The notes under the pieces are model-generated. The model was not told where the DNA came from. It saw only the letters and a program-made list of their open reading frames with translations, and made no database searches. 64,000 nucleotides of DNA from CAXBBB01 sp963793245 (GTDB taxonomy: Bacteria; Bacteroidota; Rhodothermia; Rhodothermales; BA12): assembly GCA_963793245.1 (NCBI GenBank), contig CAWBZG010000004.1:372001-436000 (forward strand), read 5' to 3'. This document shows positions 40,781-47,699 of this stretch, piece by piece. Position numbers and translations under genes: made by a program. The first letter of the stretch is position 1. Each line of letters begins with the position of its first letter.

Positions 40781-41500
40781 ATGCTCGACGCCGTCGTCAT
40801 CTCTAACGCCATCATCGGGCTGGACCGGATGTTCGCCTCGAACGCGCGCGTGCGCTACCGATTCGCCCACGTCACGCCCGACTTCTCGGTCGACCTGACC
40901 GGCGTCGATTTGCTCGTCGTCCCCAACGGCTGCGATCATGTCGCGATGCTGTCGATTAAGGACACCGTCCGCGATTTTCTCGACGGCGGAGGGACGCTGT
41001 TCTGCTTCGACGGCTGGTTCACGAACTGGGTGCCCGGCAATCAGTGGCGGATGGACAACTCCCGCGCCTCGCGCGACGTGCGCTACCACGTCGAGACCGA
41101 TCGCCACGGCCTGATGGACGGCGTCCGGCTTGGCGATTTGCAGTTCAACCACGGCATCAGCGGCTGGTGGTCGTGCGGCTACATCGACGCTGCCGACGGC
41201 GCCGACGTGATCCTCGCCGACACGTGGAATCGCCCCGTCGTCGTGCTCGACGAGTCGACGACGAACGGTCGTATCGTTCTGACGGCGTCCGGTCCGCTGG
41301 GCGACTTTGCGCAGAGCGACGAATCCGCGCCGAGTTCGGCAGAGCGGTATGCCCACGCCTCCGACGAACCTGCCGAAGAGGGCGACTTGGAGGCCGAAAC
41401 GTACAGCGCGCTGCTTACGCTCTACCGCAATATGATCTCGCTCGTCGAGGCCGGATCTCCTCTCTCCGCATCCGCGCAACCCGCCCCGGCTCATGTCTGA
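40781..41500 (+). CDS. Class I glutamine-amidotransferase-like (ThuA-like) protein, first of a paralogous pair
   Basis: 239 residues with a flavodoxin-like class I GATase fold: DLLVVPNGCDHVAM, VRDFLDGGGTLFCFDGWF and NHGISGWWSCGYI. A Cys sits at the turn where the GATase nucleophile would be (PNGCDH, about residue 49), but the usual G-x-C-x-G elbow is not perfect. It resembles ThuA/PfpI-like proteins more than true amidotransferases. Its stop overlaps the start of a second similar protein by 8 bp, pointing to a complex. The role in the operon is unknown. The C-terminal 40 residues are acidic and Ala/Pro-rich. Confidence 0.7.
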   Translation: MLDAVVISNAIIGLDRMFASNARVRYRFAHVTPDFSVDLTGVDLLVVPNGCDHVAMLSIKDTVRDFLDGGGTLFCFDGWFTNWVPGNQWRMDNSRASRDVRYHVETDRHGLMDGVRLGDLQFNHGISGWWSCGYIDAADGADVILADTWNRPVVVLDESTTNGRIVLTASGPLGDFAQSDESAPSSAERYAHASDEPAEEGDLEAETYSALLTLYRNMISLVEAGSPLSASAQPAPAHV

Positions 41501-42173
41501 CCTTTCCTCGGCCCGTATCGGGCTAGTCTTCAACGGCGTCTGGAGCCAGTACGCGTTCGCGACGGCACCCAAATACCGCGACCTCTACCGCCTGATCTAC
41601 GTTCACGCGTTGACGGACGAAGCGGTCGCCGACCTCGACGCACTGGTGATACCCTTCCAGTCGAACCAAGACGTGCTAACCGAGCGCAAAGACGTGCTGT
41701 ACCGCTTTCTGAGCGAGGGCAAGAAGATCGCCGTTTTCGGCGACTCCAACCCCGACTGGCTCGACGCGCAGTGGGAGGATCGCCCGGTCAACAACTACTG
41801 GTGGGTCGACGACCCGTGGAATCCGCCGATCTCGCAGACCGATCACACGCATCCCGTCTTCCGCGGACTGACGCCACGCCACGCCTGCTGGCACGTGCAT
41901 GGCATCTACACCCGTGTCCCCGATGGTGCTGACGTGATCCAAAGCAACGCCGCCGGTGAGCCGATCACGTGGCAGACCGATCGCTACGGAGGCACCCTTT
42001 TGGCGTCGACGCTCGATCCCATTGTGGAGCACGGCATTCAGCAAGTCGCCCATCTGGATCACTTCTGCGACAGCCTGACCAAGTGGCTCTGCGGCGTCGA
42101 ACCCGAAGGCAAATTCCGTGTCGACGACAGCGCGTACGGTGTCGGGCGCGAGGCTCTTCCAGTGTTGGTTTAG
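41493..42173 (+). CDS. Class I glutamine-amidotransferase-like protein, second of the pair (no nucleophile Cys)
   Basis: 226 residues, similar in fold order to its upstream neighbour: ARIGLVFNG, DLDALVIPFQSNQDVL, LYRFLSEGKKIAVFGDSNPDWLD, ACWHVHGIYTRVPDGADVI. At the nucleophile turn it has PFQSNQD, without the Cys, so it is unlikely to be a Cys-dependent amidotransferase. It may be a structural or substrate-binding partner of the first protein. It overlaps the upstream gene by 8 bp, and the phosphorylase-like gene begins one base after its stop. Confidence 0.7.
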   Translation: MSDLSSARIGLVFNGVWSQYAFATAPKYRDLYRLIYVHALTDEAVADLDALVIPFQSNQDVLTERKDVLYRFLSEGKKIAVFGDSNPDWLDAQWEDRPVNNYWWVDDPWNPPISQTDHTHPVFRGLTPRHACWHVHGIYTRVPDGADVIQSNAAGEPITWQTDRYGGTLLASTLDPIVEHGIQQVAHLDHFCDSLTKWLCGVEPEGKFRVDDSAYGVGREALPVLV

Positions 42174-42174
42174 C

Positions 42175-42984
42175 ATGGCCGAATTCAGTTCGAGAGACGC
42201 CGTCGCCGTCATCCTGGGCAGCGCATACCGAGTCGACCGCCCGGGCGGACTGGCAATGGCTCCGGTCGACGTCGACACGCCGTGGGGATCGCAGCGTCTG
42301 TTCAAAGCCGACACCGACCGCCCGGCGTACGCACTCTTTCGGCACGGACAGCCGCATCGATTGCTGCCCAATCAGATCGACTATCGGGCGCAGGCGTGGG
42401 CATTGCGAGAGGTCGGCGTCGGGGCGCTGTTGGTGACGAGCAGCGTCGGCGTGATGGATGCCGAGTTGCCGCTGTTCGAGCCGCTACTACTCGGCGACCT
42501 GATGATGCTCGACAACCGCCTGCCCGACGGATCGACGTGCACGATGTTCGAGACGCCGTCGCCAGATCACGGGCATTTGGTGCTGAACGAAGGGCTGTTC
42601 TCGGCAGCGCTTTCGGATCAGGTGGCTGGGATTGCTCAAGATGCGGGCGCTCCGGTCGGCGCGCGCAATGTCTTGTTCGCCTATGCGGGCGGTCCGAGAG
42701 GGAAAACGGCGGCTGAGAATCGGATGTGGCAGGTGCTGGGCGGGCAGGTCAACTCGATGACGCTGGCGCCCGAAATCGTCCTGGCGAACGAACTGGAGAT
42801 CGCATGCGCCGGGCTGGTCGTCGGCCACAAATACTCCGTTCCGGGACGCGACAACCCGCACTCGGGCGGAGTGACGCAAACGCTCGACTCTTCGCGAGAG
42901 GCGATGGAGCGCGTCGTCGAAGCCTTTTTGCAGCGCGCCCAACCCGTCGCCTTCGGCAACCACCTGTACCGTTTCGACTCGTGA
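42175..42984 (+). CDS. Methylthioadenosine/purine nucleoside phosphorylase-like enzyme
   Basis: 269 residues of the MTAP/PNP superfamily: VILGSAYRV at the start (phosphate loop), VDTPWGS, RHGQPHRLLPNQIDYRAQAWAL, then the substrate loop GPRGKTAAENRMWQVLGG and SMTLAPEIVLANELEIACA. Classical MTAP has GPRF.T..E at the third motif; here Phe is Gly and the following Thr is shifted. Where MTAP has TDYD, this protein has GHKYSVPG. It should cleave a nucleoside with phosphate, but the base and sugar may be unusual. ATG at 42175 is chosen because it follows the upstream stop. It overlaps the kinase-like gene by 4 bp (GTGA). Confidence 0.78.
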   Translation: MAEFSSRDAVAVILGSAYRVDRPGGLAMAPVDVDTPWGSQRLFKADTDRPAYALFRHGQPHRLLPNQIDYRAQAWALREVGVGALLVTSSVGVMDAELPLFEPLLLGDLMMLDNRLPDGSTCTMFETPSPDHGHLVLNEGLFSAALSDQVAGIAQDAGAPVGARNVLFAYAGGPRGKTAAENRMWQVLGGQVNSMTLAPEIVLANELEIACAGLVVGHKYSVPGRDNPHSGGVTQTLDSSREAMERVVEAFLQRAQPVAFGNHLYRFDS

Positions 42985-43943
42985 CGAAGGGGGAATTGGC
43001 TGGGGCGATGCGCTACCTGGGTTTTGAGCCGACGGGTGAGCCGGTCGCGCTGGCGGGCGGACTGCTCAATCACGTCTGGCGGGTGCCGACGGCTAGCGGA
43101 TCAGTCGTCGCCAAGCACGCTCCGAGCGACGTAGCAGGCGCAATCCTCTCGCCCGAACGCGTGCTGCTCGAAGCCCGAGCGCTGGCTCTGTTCGAGCCGG
43201 ATGGAGTGCTCGGTGATCTCGGCTCTGATGCGCTCCGACCTCCACGTCCTCTCAGGGCTGATCCGGCGCGCTACCTGCTCGTGATGGAGGATGTGGGCGA
43301 ACTACCATCGCTCGACAATTGGCTGCTGTCCGCCGATCCTGACGCCGCAGCAAAGGTTGGCCGACGCCTGGCGACTTTCCTCCGTCGGCTCCATGAGCGC
43401 ACGCAGGGCGATGCAACGCTCGCCGAGAGTTTCGACAACGCTGACGTTCAGCGCGTCCGCTCGCAGGTGCAATACGGCGCGGTCGAAACCTGGCTGCGCG
43501 ACTTCGGCCACCCCGATGCTGCCGCACTCGGAGAGGTGGCGCGCACGCTGGGCAACACATTTGAGCAGCCGGGACGCTGTCTCACGATGGGCGATCTGTG
43601 GCCGCGCTCGGTTCTGGTGCTTCCGAATACCGATCTGCGCATCATCGACTGGGAGTTTGCACACGTTGGTCGTCCGGCGCAAGACGTCGGCCACCTGCGC
43701 GCACACTTATGGATGTTGAGACACACGCTCGGCACGCCTGCTGCTCGCGCATGTCACGAGGCGTTTGGAGCGGCGTATCCGCTGGGCGGCGAGGAAGACG
43801 TGTTGGCACGTCGGCACGCGGGGTGCGAAGTGCTGATCCGTACGATTGGGCCGTTCTGTGAGGGATACCTGTATGACAACGGTGCATCCGCTGCGCAGAT
43901 AGAACAGGCCGTGGATCGGGCGTGCAGTTGGCTGCGTGCATGA
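42981..43943 (+). CDS. APH-fold small-molecule kinase (aminoglycoside phosphotransferase family)
   Basis: 320 residues from GTG at 42981, overlapping the phosphorylase stop. APH/choline-kinase fold: LAGGLLNHVWRVPT (nucleotide loop), SVVAKHAP with the ATP Lys, LLVMEDVGELP (hinge), the catalytic loop LTMGDLWPRSVLV (Asp in place of the usual HGDLHPGN form) and the metal loop LRIIDWEFAHVGRPAQDVGHL. Family members phosphorylate small hydroxyl compounds: aminoglycosides, methylthioribose (MtnK), thiamine (ThiK), homoserine. The operon suggests a sugar or nucleoside-derived alcohol and not an antibiotic. The last gene of the operon; a terminator hairpin follows. Confidence 0.82.
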   Translation: MTKGELAGAMRYLGFEPTGEPVALAGGLLNHVWRVPTASGSVVAKHAPSDVAGAILSPERVLLEARALALFEPDGVLGDLGSDALRPPRPLRADPARYLLVMEDVGELPSLDNWLLSADPDAAAKVGRRLATFLRRLHERTQGDATLAESFDNADVQRVRSQVQYGAVETWLRDFGHPDAAALGEVARTLGNTFEQPGRCLTMGDLWPRSVLVLPNTDLRIIDWEFAHVGRPAQDVGHLRAHLWMLRHTLGTPAARACHEAFGAAYPLGGEEDVLARRHAGCEVLIRTIGPFCEGYLYDNGASAAQIEQAVDRACSWLRA

Positions 43944-43961
43944 CAGGCGGCACGAGGTGGA

Positions 43962-43993
43962 GACCTGGCAGGTCTCTCACGACCTGCCAGGTC
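43962..43993. terminator. Perfect 12-bp hairpin between convergent genes
   Basis: GACCTGGCAGGT and ACCTGCCAGGTC pair perfectly around an 8-base loop, 18 bp after the kinase-like gene and just before the end of the convergent hydrolase-OsmC gene. It suits a bidirectional terminator and resembles a GACCTGGCAGGT repeat common in intergenic DNA of other bacteria. Confidence 0.6.
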
Positions 43994-44009
43994 CGCGCGA
44001 GCCGAATCT

Positions 44010-45215
44010 TCAGCCCTCCGCCTCGGTCACGATGACGATTTCGCTCTCCAGCGTGCGGTGGACCGGGCACTTGTTCGCGATCTCGATCAGGCGCGCGCGC
44101 TGCTTGGCGTCCAGGTCGCCTTCGACGGCGATAGTGCGCGTCAGGTGGTCGAGCTTGACGTCCTTCTCGGTGCAGTCGTGGCAGTCGGCGGCGTGCTTCT
44201 TCTCGTGCTGAACCGTCACGCGTACGCCGTCGAGCGGCCACTTTTTGTGATCGGCGTACATCCGCAGCGTCATGCCGGTACACGTGCCCAGCGCAGCCGC
44301 GAGCAGTTGGTACGGTGTCGCTCCCAGGTCCTCGCCGCCGACGCTGACGGGTTCGTCGGCGACCCACGTGTGGCGCCCAGCGGTGACTTCGGTGCGGAAG
44401 CCCTGCCGCGTGTGCGTGACGACGTGGTCGTGTCCAGCAGGAGCAGGTTCGGCTTCGGTCAGGTCGACGTAGCGGCTCGCCCAGCCTGCAATGACTTGTC
44501 CGGCGTAGCGGGCATCGTCGGGTTTGGTCAGCAGGTGGTCGGCGGTGTCGAGCGAGACGAAGCTCTTGGGGTGGTGCGCCGAGTCGAAGATCAGGCGCGC
44601 GTTGTCGACCGAAACGGTCGTGTCTCCGGGCGCGTGGAGGACGAGCAGGGCGGTGTCGAGCGAGGCGAGGTAGCTCCGGGCGTCGAGCGCTTGCAGGTCG
44701 TCGACGAACTGCTGCTTGACTCGAAACGGTCGCCCGCCGATGCGGACGGTGGCTTCTCCCACATACGCGATCTCGTCCAATCCGTCTTCGAGCAGGTGGC
44801 GTACGTGCGCGGGATCGAACGGCGCCCCGACCGTCGCTACGGCGTCGACTGATTCGATCAGCGGCGTCGCCATCAGGACGGCAGCACCTCCCAGCGAGTG
44901 GCCGACGAGCAGACTCGGCGCCTGATACTCGCGCCCCAAAAACTCGGCAGCAGCAACCAGATCGGCGACGTTGCTCGAAAACGTCGTCTCGGCGAACTCG
45001 CCCTCGCTCTCGCCTAGCCCGGTGAAGTCGAAGCGTAACACACCAAACCCCGCCGCCGTCAAACTCCGAGCGATCTCCGTAGCGCCGCGCAGGTCCTTTG
45101 TGCAGGTGAAGCAGTGCGCGAAGAGCGCCCACGCGCGCGGTGTGCCCTCGGCTGGAAGGTCGATCTGAGCGGCGAGGTCGACGCCGTCGGCGTTGGGGAA
45201 GGTGAGGGTCGGCAT
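44010..45215 (-). CDS. Bifunctional alpha/beta hydrolase - OsmC family protein
   Basis: 401 residues with two fused enzymes. Residues ~1-255 are an alpha/beta hydrolase (ALFAHCFTCTKD, RFDFTGLGESEG, nucleophile elbow LLVGHSLGGAAV, LHAPGDTTVSVDNA). Residues ~265-400 are an OsmC/Ohr-type domain with both redox Cys: ATPYQLLAAALGTCTGMTL and NKCPVHRTLESEIVIV. This fusion is known in several phyla and is thought to act on organic hydroperoxide or acyl thiol substrates, with no firm assignment. It starts divergently from the lipoprotein at 45320. Confidence 0.92.
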   Translation of the reverse strand: MPTLTFPNADGVDLAAQIDLPAEGTPRAWALFAHCFTCTKDLRGATEIARSLTAAGFGVLRFDFTGLGESEGEFAETTFSSNVADLVAAAEFLGREYQAPSLLVGHSLGGAAVLMATPLIESVDAVATVGAPFDPAHVRHLLEDGLDEIAYVGEATVRIGGRPFRVKQQFVDDLQALDARSYLASLDTALLVLHAPGDTTVSVDNARLIFDSAHHPKSFVSLDTADHLLTKPDDARYAGQVIAGWASRYVDLTEAEPAPAGHDHVVTHTRQGFRTEVTAGRHTWVADEPVSVGGEDLGATPYQLLAAALGTCTGMTLRMYADHKKWPLDGVRVTVQHEKKHAADCHDCTEKDVKLDHLTRTIAVEGDLDAKQRARLIEIANKCPVHRTLESEIVIVTEAEG

Positions 45216-45240
45216 GGGGGCAGAGACGATTGGGGAGGAG

Positions 45241-45247
45241 CAACCTA
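45241..45247 (-). promoter_or_regulatory. Promoter-like box upstream of the hydrolase-OsmC gene
   Basis: TAGGTTG on the minus strand resembles TAnnTTTG and lies 25 bp before the ATG at 45215, a spacing similar to other genes in the window. Confidence 0.3.
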
Positions 45248-45265
45248 CGGTTCGGCACGTGCGCG

Positions 45266-45296
45266 TTGTCCCATCCCGGTATTGGAGTTAGACTTG
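45266..45296 (+). promoter_or_regulatory. Promoter-like boxes upstream of lipoprotein 1
   Basis: TTG (45266-45268), 20 bp, TAGACTTG (45289-45296; 7 of 8 to the TAnnTTTG pattern), 23 bp before the ATG at 45320. The best two-box match to the Bacteroidota promoter in the window. Confidence 0.45.
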
Positions 45297-45319
45297 CGAT
45301 ACACCTACCACTGCTCCCT

Positions 45320-45715
45320 ATGAAACTCCTCGTCTCCCTCTTTCTCCTCGTGCTCTCCGGATGTCAACTGTTCGGTTCAAACGGGACGGGGCGCGATGTC
45401 ATCGAACTCGAAGCGCAGTTCAAAGCCGACCAGACGCGCGTCGAACTGGTTTTAACCAACCGAACGGATCGAGCCATCGGCTTCAACTTGTGCCTCTCGG
45501 CCATCGAAAACCAAAGCACGGAGCAGCGCTACTACGACCCTTTGATCGACTGCCAGTCGTCCCTCGACATCCTCCAGGCGCGAGAGGATGCCGAAATGAC
45601 GCTCTCGTTTGGAGCGACGGATCCGCTCCCGATCGGTCTGTATCGTGCCGTCACGACCGTCGAAGTAGATAGAGACCCTCGCGAGATCAAATCGGCGACG
45701 TTCGCCATCCGGTGA
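45320..45715 (+). CDS. Small lipoprotein, tandem paralogue 1
   Basis: 131 residues: signal peptide and lipobox LFLLVLSGCQLFG, then an all-beta, Ig-like domain (LEAQFKADQTRVELVLTNRT, IGFNLCLSAI, GLYRAVTTVEV). Two Cys in the mature part could form a disulfide (LCLS and DCQS). ATG at 45320 is chosen for its signal peptide; the frame upstream is non-coding in appearance. The next gene is a paralogue of the same length. Function unknown. Confidence 0.8.
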   Translation: MKLLVSLFLLVLSGCQLFGSNGTGRDVIELEAQFKADQTRVELVLTNRTDRAIGFNLCLSAIENQSTEQRYYDPLIDCQSSLDILQAREDAEMTLSFGATDPLPIGLYRAVTTVEVDRDPREIKSATFAIR

Positions 45716-45790
45716 CGCACGCGCACGTCGCATCCCATCTTGAATGCAGATGCAAAACGTCTATCCATTCTGGTCCCCCTTCTTGTCGCC

Positions 45791-46186
45791 ATGAAACCAC
45801 TCGCCCTTCTCTTCGCGCTCACCTTCAGCGCGTGCCAACTCTTCGGTCCCGAAGGAAATGCGGCGGACCGCATCGTGCTCGAAGCGTCGTTCGACGCAAC
45901 GGATCGTGCCGTCGATCTGCGACTGATCAATCGCTCGATCAACTCCGTTGGCTACAACCTGTGCTTTTCGGACGTGACATCGGTCGAAACCGGCGCGCCG
46001 CTGCCTCGCGCGAACGGAGTATGCACGGCCGACATTCGTGGGTTGGAGCCTCAAGGCAGTATCGGCTTCCGCATCCTGCTCGACCCTGACAGCACGCTCG
46101 CTTCAGGGAGCTACCAAGCCGCCACCTCGATCGAGGTGGGAGGGGAGCGTCGTGAGATCAGATCGGATTCGTTCGGGATTCCGTAA
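45791..46186 (+). CDS. Small lipoprotein, tandem paralogue 2
   Basis: 131 residues, lipobox ALTFSACQLFG, paralogous to the upstream gene throughout: CQLFG, VLEASFDATDRAVDLRLINRS, VGYNLCFSDV, GSYQAATSIEV and a near-identical ending (REIRSDSFGIP against REIKSATFAIR). Both keep the same two mature Cys. ATG at 45791 gives the lipoprotein signal. A simple tandem duplication; function unknown. Confidence 0.8.
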   Translation: MKPLALLFALTFSACQLFGPEGNAADRIVLEASFDATDRAVDLRLINRSINSVGYNLCFSDVTSVETGAPLPRANGVCTADIRGLEPQGSIGFRILLDPDSTLASGSYQAATSIEVGGERREIRSDSFGIP

Positions 46187-46269
46187 CGAGTCGGCAAGAG
46201 CCTAGTAGTGAGCGAACACGAGTAGCGGGCGGTGGATCTAATCCACTCACTCCATCGAAACCGATTCCC

Positions 46270-46734
46270 ATGGCCTCGCTCAAAACGCTCGACACTGCCC
46301 TCTCCGACACCTATGCCTTCCTCGAAACCGTCCGACAGGGCCTGCCTTTCGACGACGAGCCGACGACGCAAGACGCATACCACGCGGCACGTGCCGTGCT
46401 GCAAACGCTGCGTGAACGCTTGACGGTCGATCTGTGCGCAGCGCTGTCGTCTCAGCTTCCTGTCGTCGTGCGGGGGATGTATTTCGAGGGATTCCGTCCC
46501 GCCGATCAGCCTGCGGATTACCGCGATCTGGCTGGATGGAGCGCCAAGGTCTACGACCGCATCCTGCTGCAGAACGCTGACTTCTCGGCTCAGGACGCGA
46601 CCAAAGCGGTGTTCACGGCGCTGAATGACACAATAGACCAGGGCGTGGCCGAAAAGATCTTCAATGCGCTGCCTCACGACGTGCGCGACCTATGGATTAT
46701 GCTAGACGAAGACGTGGCCCATCAGAATCACTGA
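46270..46734 (+). CDS. DUF2267 domain protein
   Basis: 154 residues, cytoplasmic, helical. The sequence matches the DUF2267 pattern: AYHAARAVLQTLRERLTVD, LSSQLPVVVRGMYFEGF and AVFTALNDTIDQGVAEKIFNALP. The family has no known biochemical role. It sits alone between the small lipoproteins and the MscS gene. Confidence 0.85.
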   Translation: MASLKTLDTALSDTYAFLETVRQGLPFDDEPTTQDAYHAARAVLQTLRERLTVDLCAALSSQLPVVVRGMYFEGFRPADQPADYRDLAGWSAKVYDRILLQNADFSAQDATKAVFTALNDTIDQGVAEKIFNALPHDVRDLWIMLDEDVAHQNH

Positions 46735-46791
46735 GCGACTAGGCGTGGCGCTTCGGTCGGACCACAAGTGGCATCACAGGAAGGGGAGCAG

Positions 46792-46799
46792 TAGTTTCC
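46792..46799 (+). promoter_or_regulatory. Promoter-like box upstream of the MscS gene
   Basis: TAGTTTCC resembles TAnnTTTG and ends 22 bp before the ATG at 46822. Confidence 0.3.
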
Positions 46800-46821
46800 G
46801 ACTCCTCACCTCCCTCTCCGC

Positions 46822-47682
46822 ATGGATTTCGATCTCGTAGGCGTCATCGAGACGTTCGACTTTTCTATCGTGCTTGGCTGGCTGCTCAAGCTCGTCGGCG
46901 CGCTCATTCTGCTTTGGCTCACGTTCGCGGTTGCGGGCTGGGTGCAGAAAAAGGTGCGGCGGTCGTTCGAACGCTCCAAAATCGACGATTCGCTCGCCAA
47001 GTTTTTGGCGTCGCTCGTCCGCTATGCCATCCTGGTGATGGGCATCTTGGCGGTTTTGGGGATGGTCGGTATTTCGATCGTCGGATTCGCGGCTGTGATC
47101 GCGGCAATGGGGCTGGCCGTCGGTCTGGCGTTGCAGGGGACGCTGAGCAACTTCGCGTCGGGAATCATGCTGCTGCTGTTTCGCCCGTTCAAGGCTGGCG
47201 ACGTAGTCAACGCGGCAGGTATTACGGCCAAAGTCGTCGTGATCGACCTGTTCTCGACGCAGTTCGACACGCCCGACAACCGCCGCATCATCGTGCCCAA
47301 TGGCGCCATCTTCGGCTCGACGATCGAGAACATCACGCATCACCCCATTCGCCGCGCCGACCTCGCCATCGGTATCTCGTACGACGCCGATCTCAAGCAG
47401 ACGCGCGACGTGCTGCAACGCGTGGTCGATAGTGTCGAAGGTCGTCTGGTCGACGATCTGGCGCCTGCTGCTCCTCAAGTCTACCTCACCGGGTTGGGCG
47501 CCTCATCGGTCGATTACGCGCTACGCGTCTGGGTCACTGCCGCCGACTTTTGGGCCGTCAAAGAACGCTTGGCCGTCGACGCGAAGCAGGCGCTCGACGC
47601 CGTCGGAATCGGCATCCCGTATCCGCAGGTGGACGTTCACCTCGACTCGCCGAGCGCGCCAATCGCTCCTCCCATCGCGTAA
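46822..47682 (+). CDS. Small-conductance mechanosensitive channel (MscS family)
   Basis: 286 residues. It has an N-terminal helix (LGWLLKLVGALILLWLTF), a second around residue 65-95, and the pore helix TM3 with alternating Gly/Ala (GLAVGLALQGTLSNFASGIMLL). The beta domain follows (FRPFKAGDVV, NRRIIVPNGAIFG) and the alpha/beta cytosolic domain ending in GIGIPYPQVDVHL, all standard for MscS. It releases osmolytes on hypo-osmotic shock. It converges on the CorC-like gene with a 17-bp gap. Confidence 0.93.
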   Translation: MDFDLVGVIETFDFSIVLGWLLKLVGALILLWLTFAVAGWVQKKVRRSFERSKIDDSLAKFLASLVRYAILVMGILAVLGMVGISIVGFAAVIAAMGLAVGLALQGTLSNFASGIMLLLFRPFKAGDVVNAAGITAKVVVIDLFSTQFDTPDNRRIIVPNGAIFGSTIENITHHPIRRADLAIGISYDADLKQTRDVLQRVVDSVEGRLVDDLAPAAPQVYLTGLGASSVDYALRVWVTAADFWAVKERLAVDAKQALDAVGIGIPYPQVDVHLDSPSAPIAPPIA

Positions 47683-47699
47683 GTCTGAGAGGCGTCGAC

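Noticed and set aside
42981..43943. Antibiotic resistance role for the APH-fold kinase
   Set aside because: The family is broad, the operon is metabolic, and the catalytic loop is not of a recognised aminoglycoside type.
43642..45258. 538-codon minus-strand frame overlapping the hydrolase-OsmC gene
   Set aside because: The product is Arg/Pro-rich nonsense; the other frame carries both enzyme domains.
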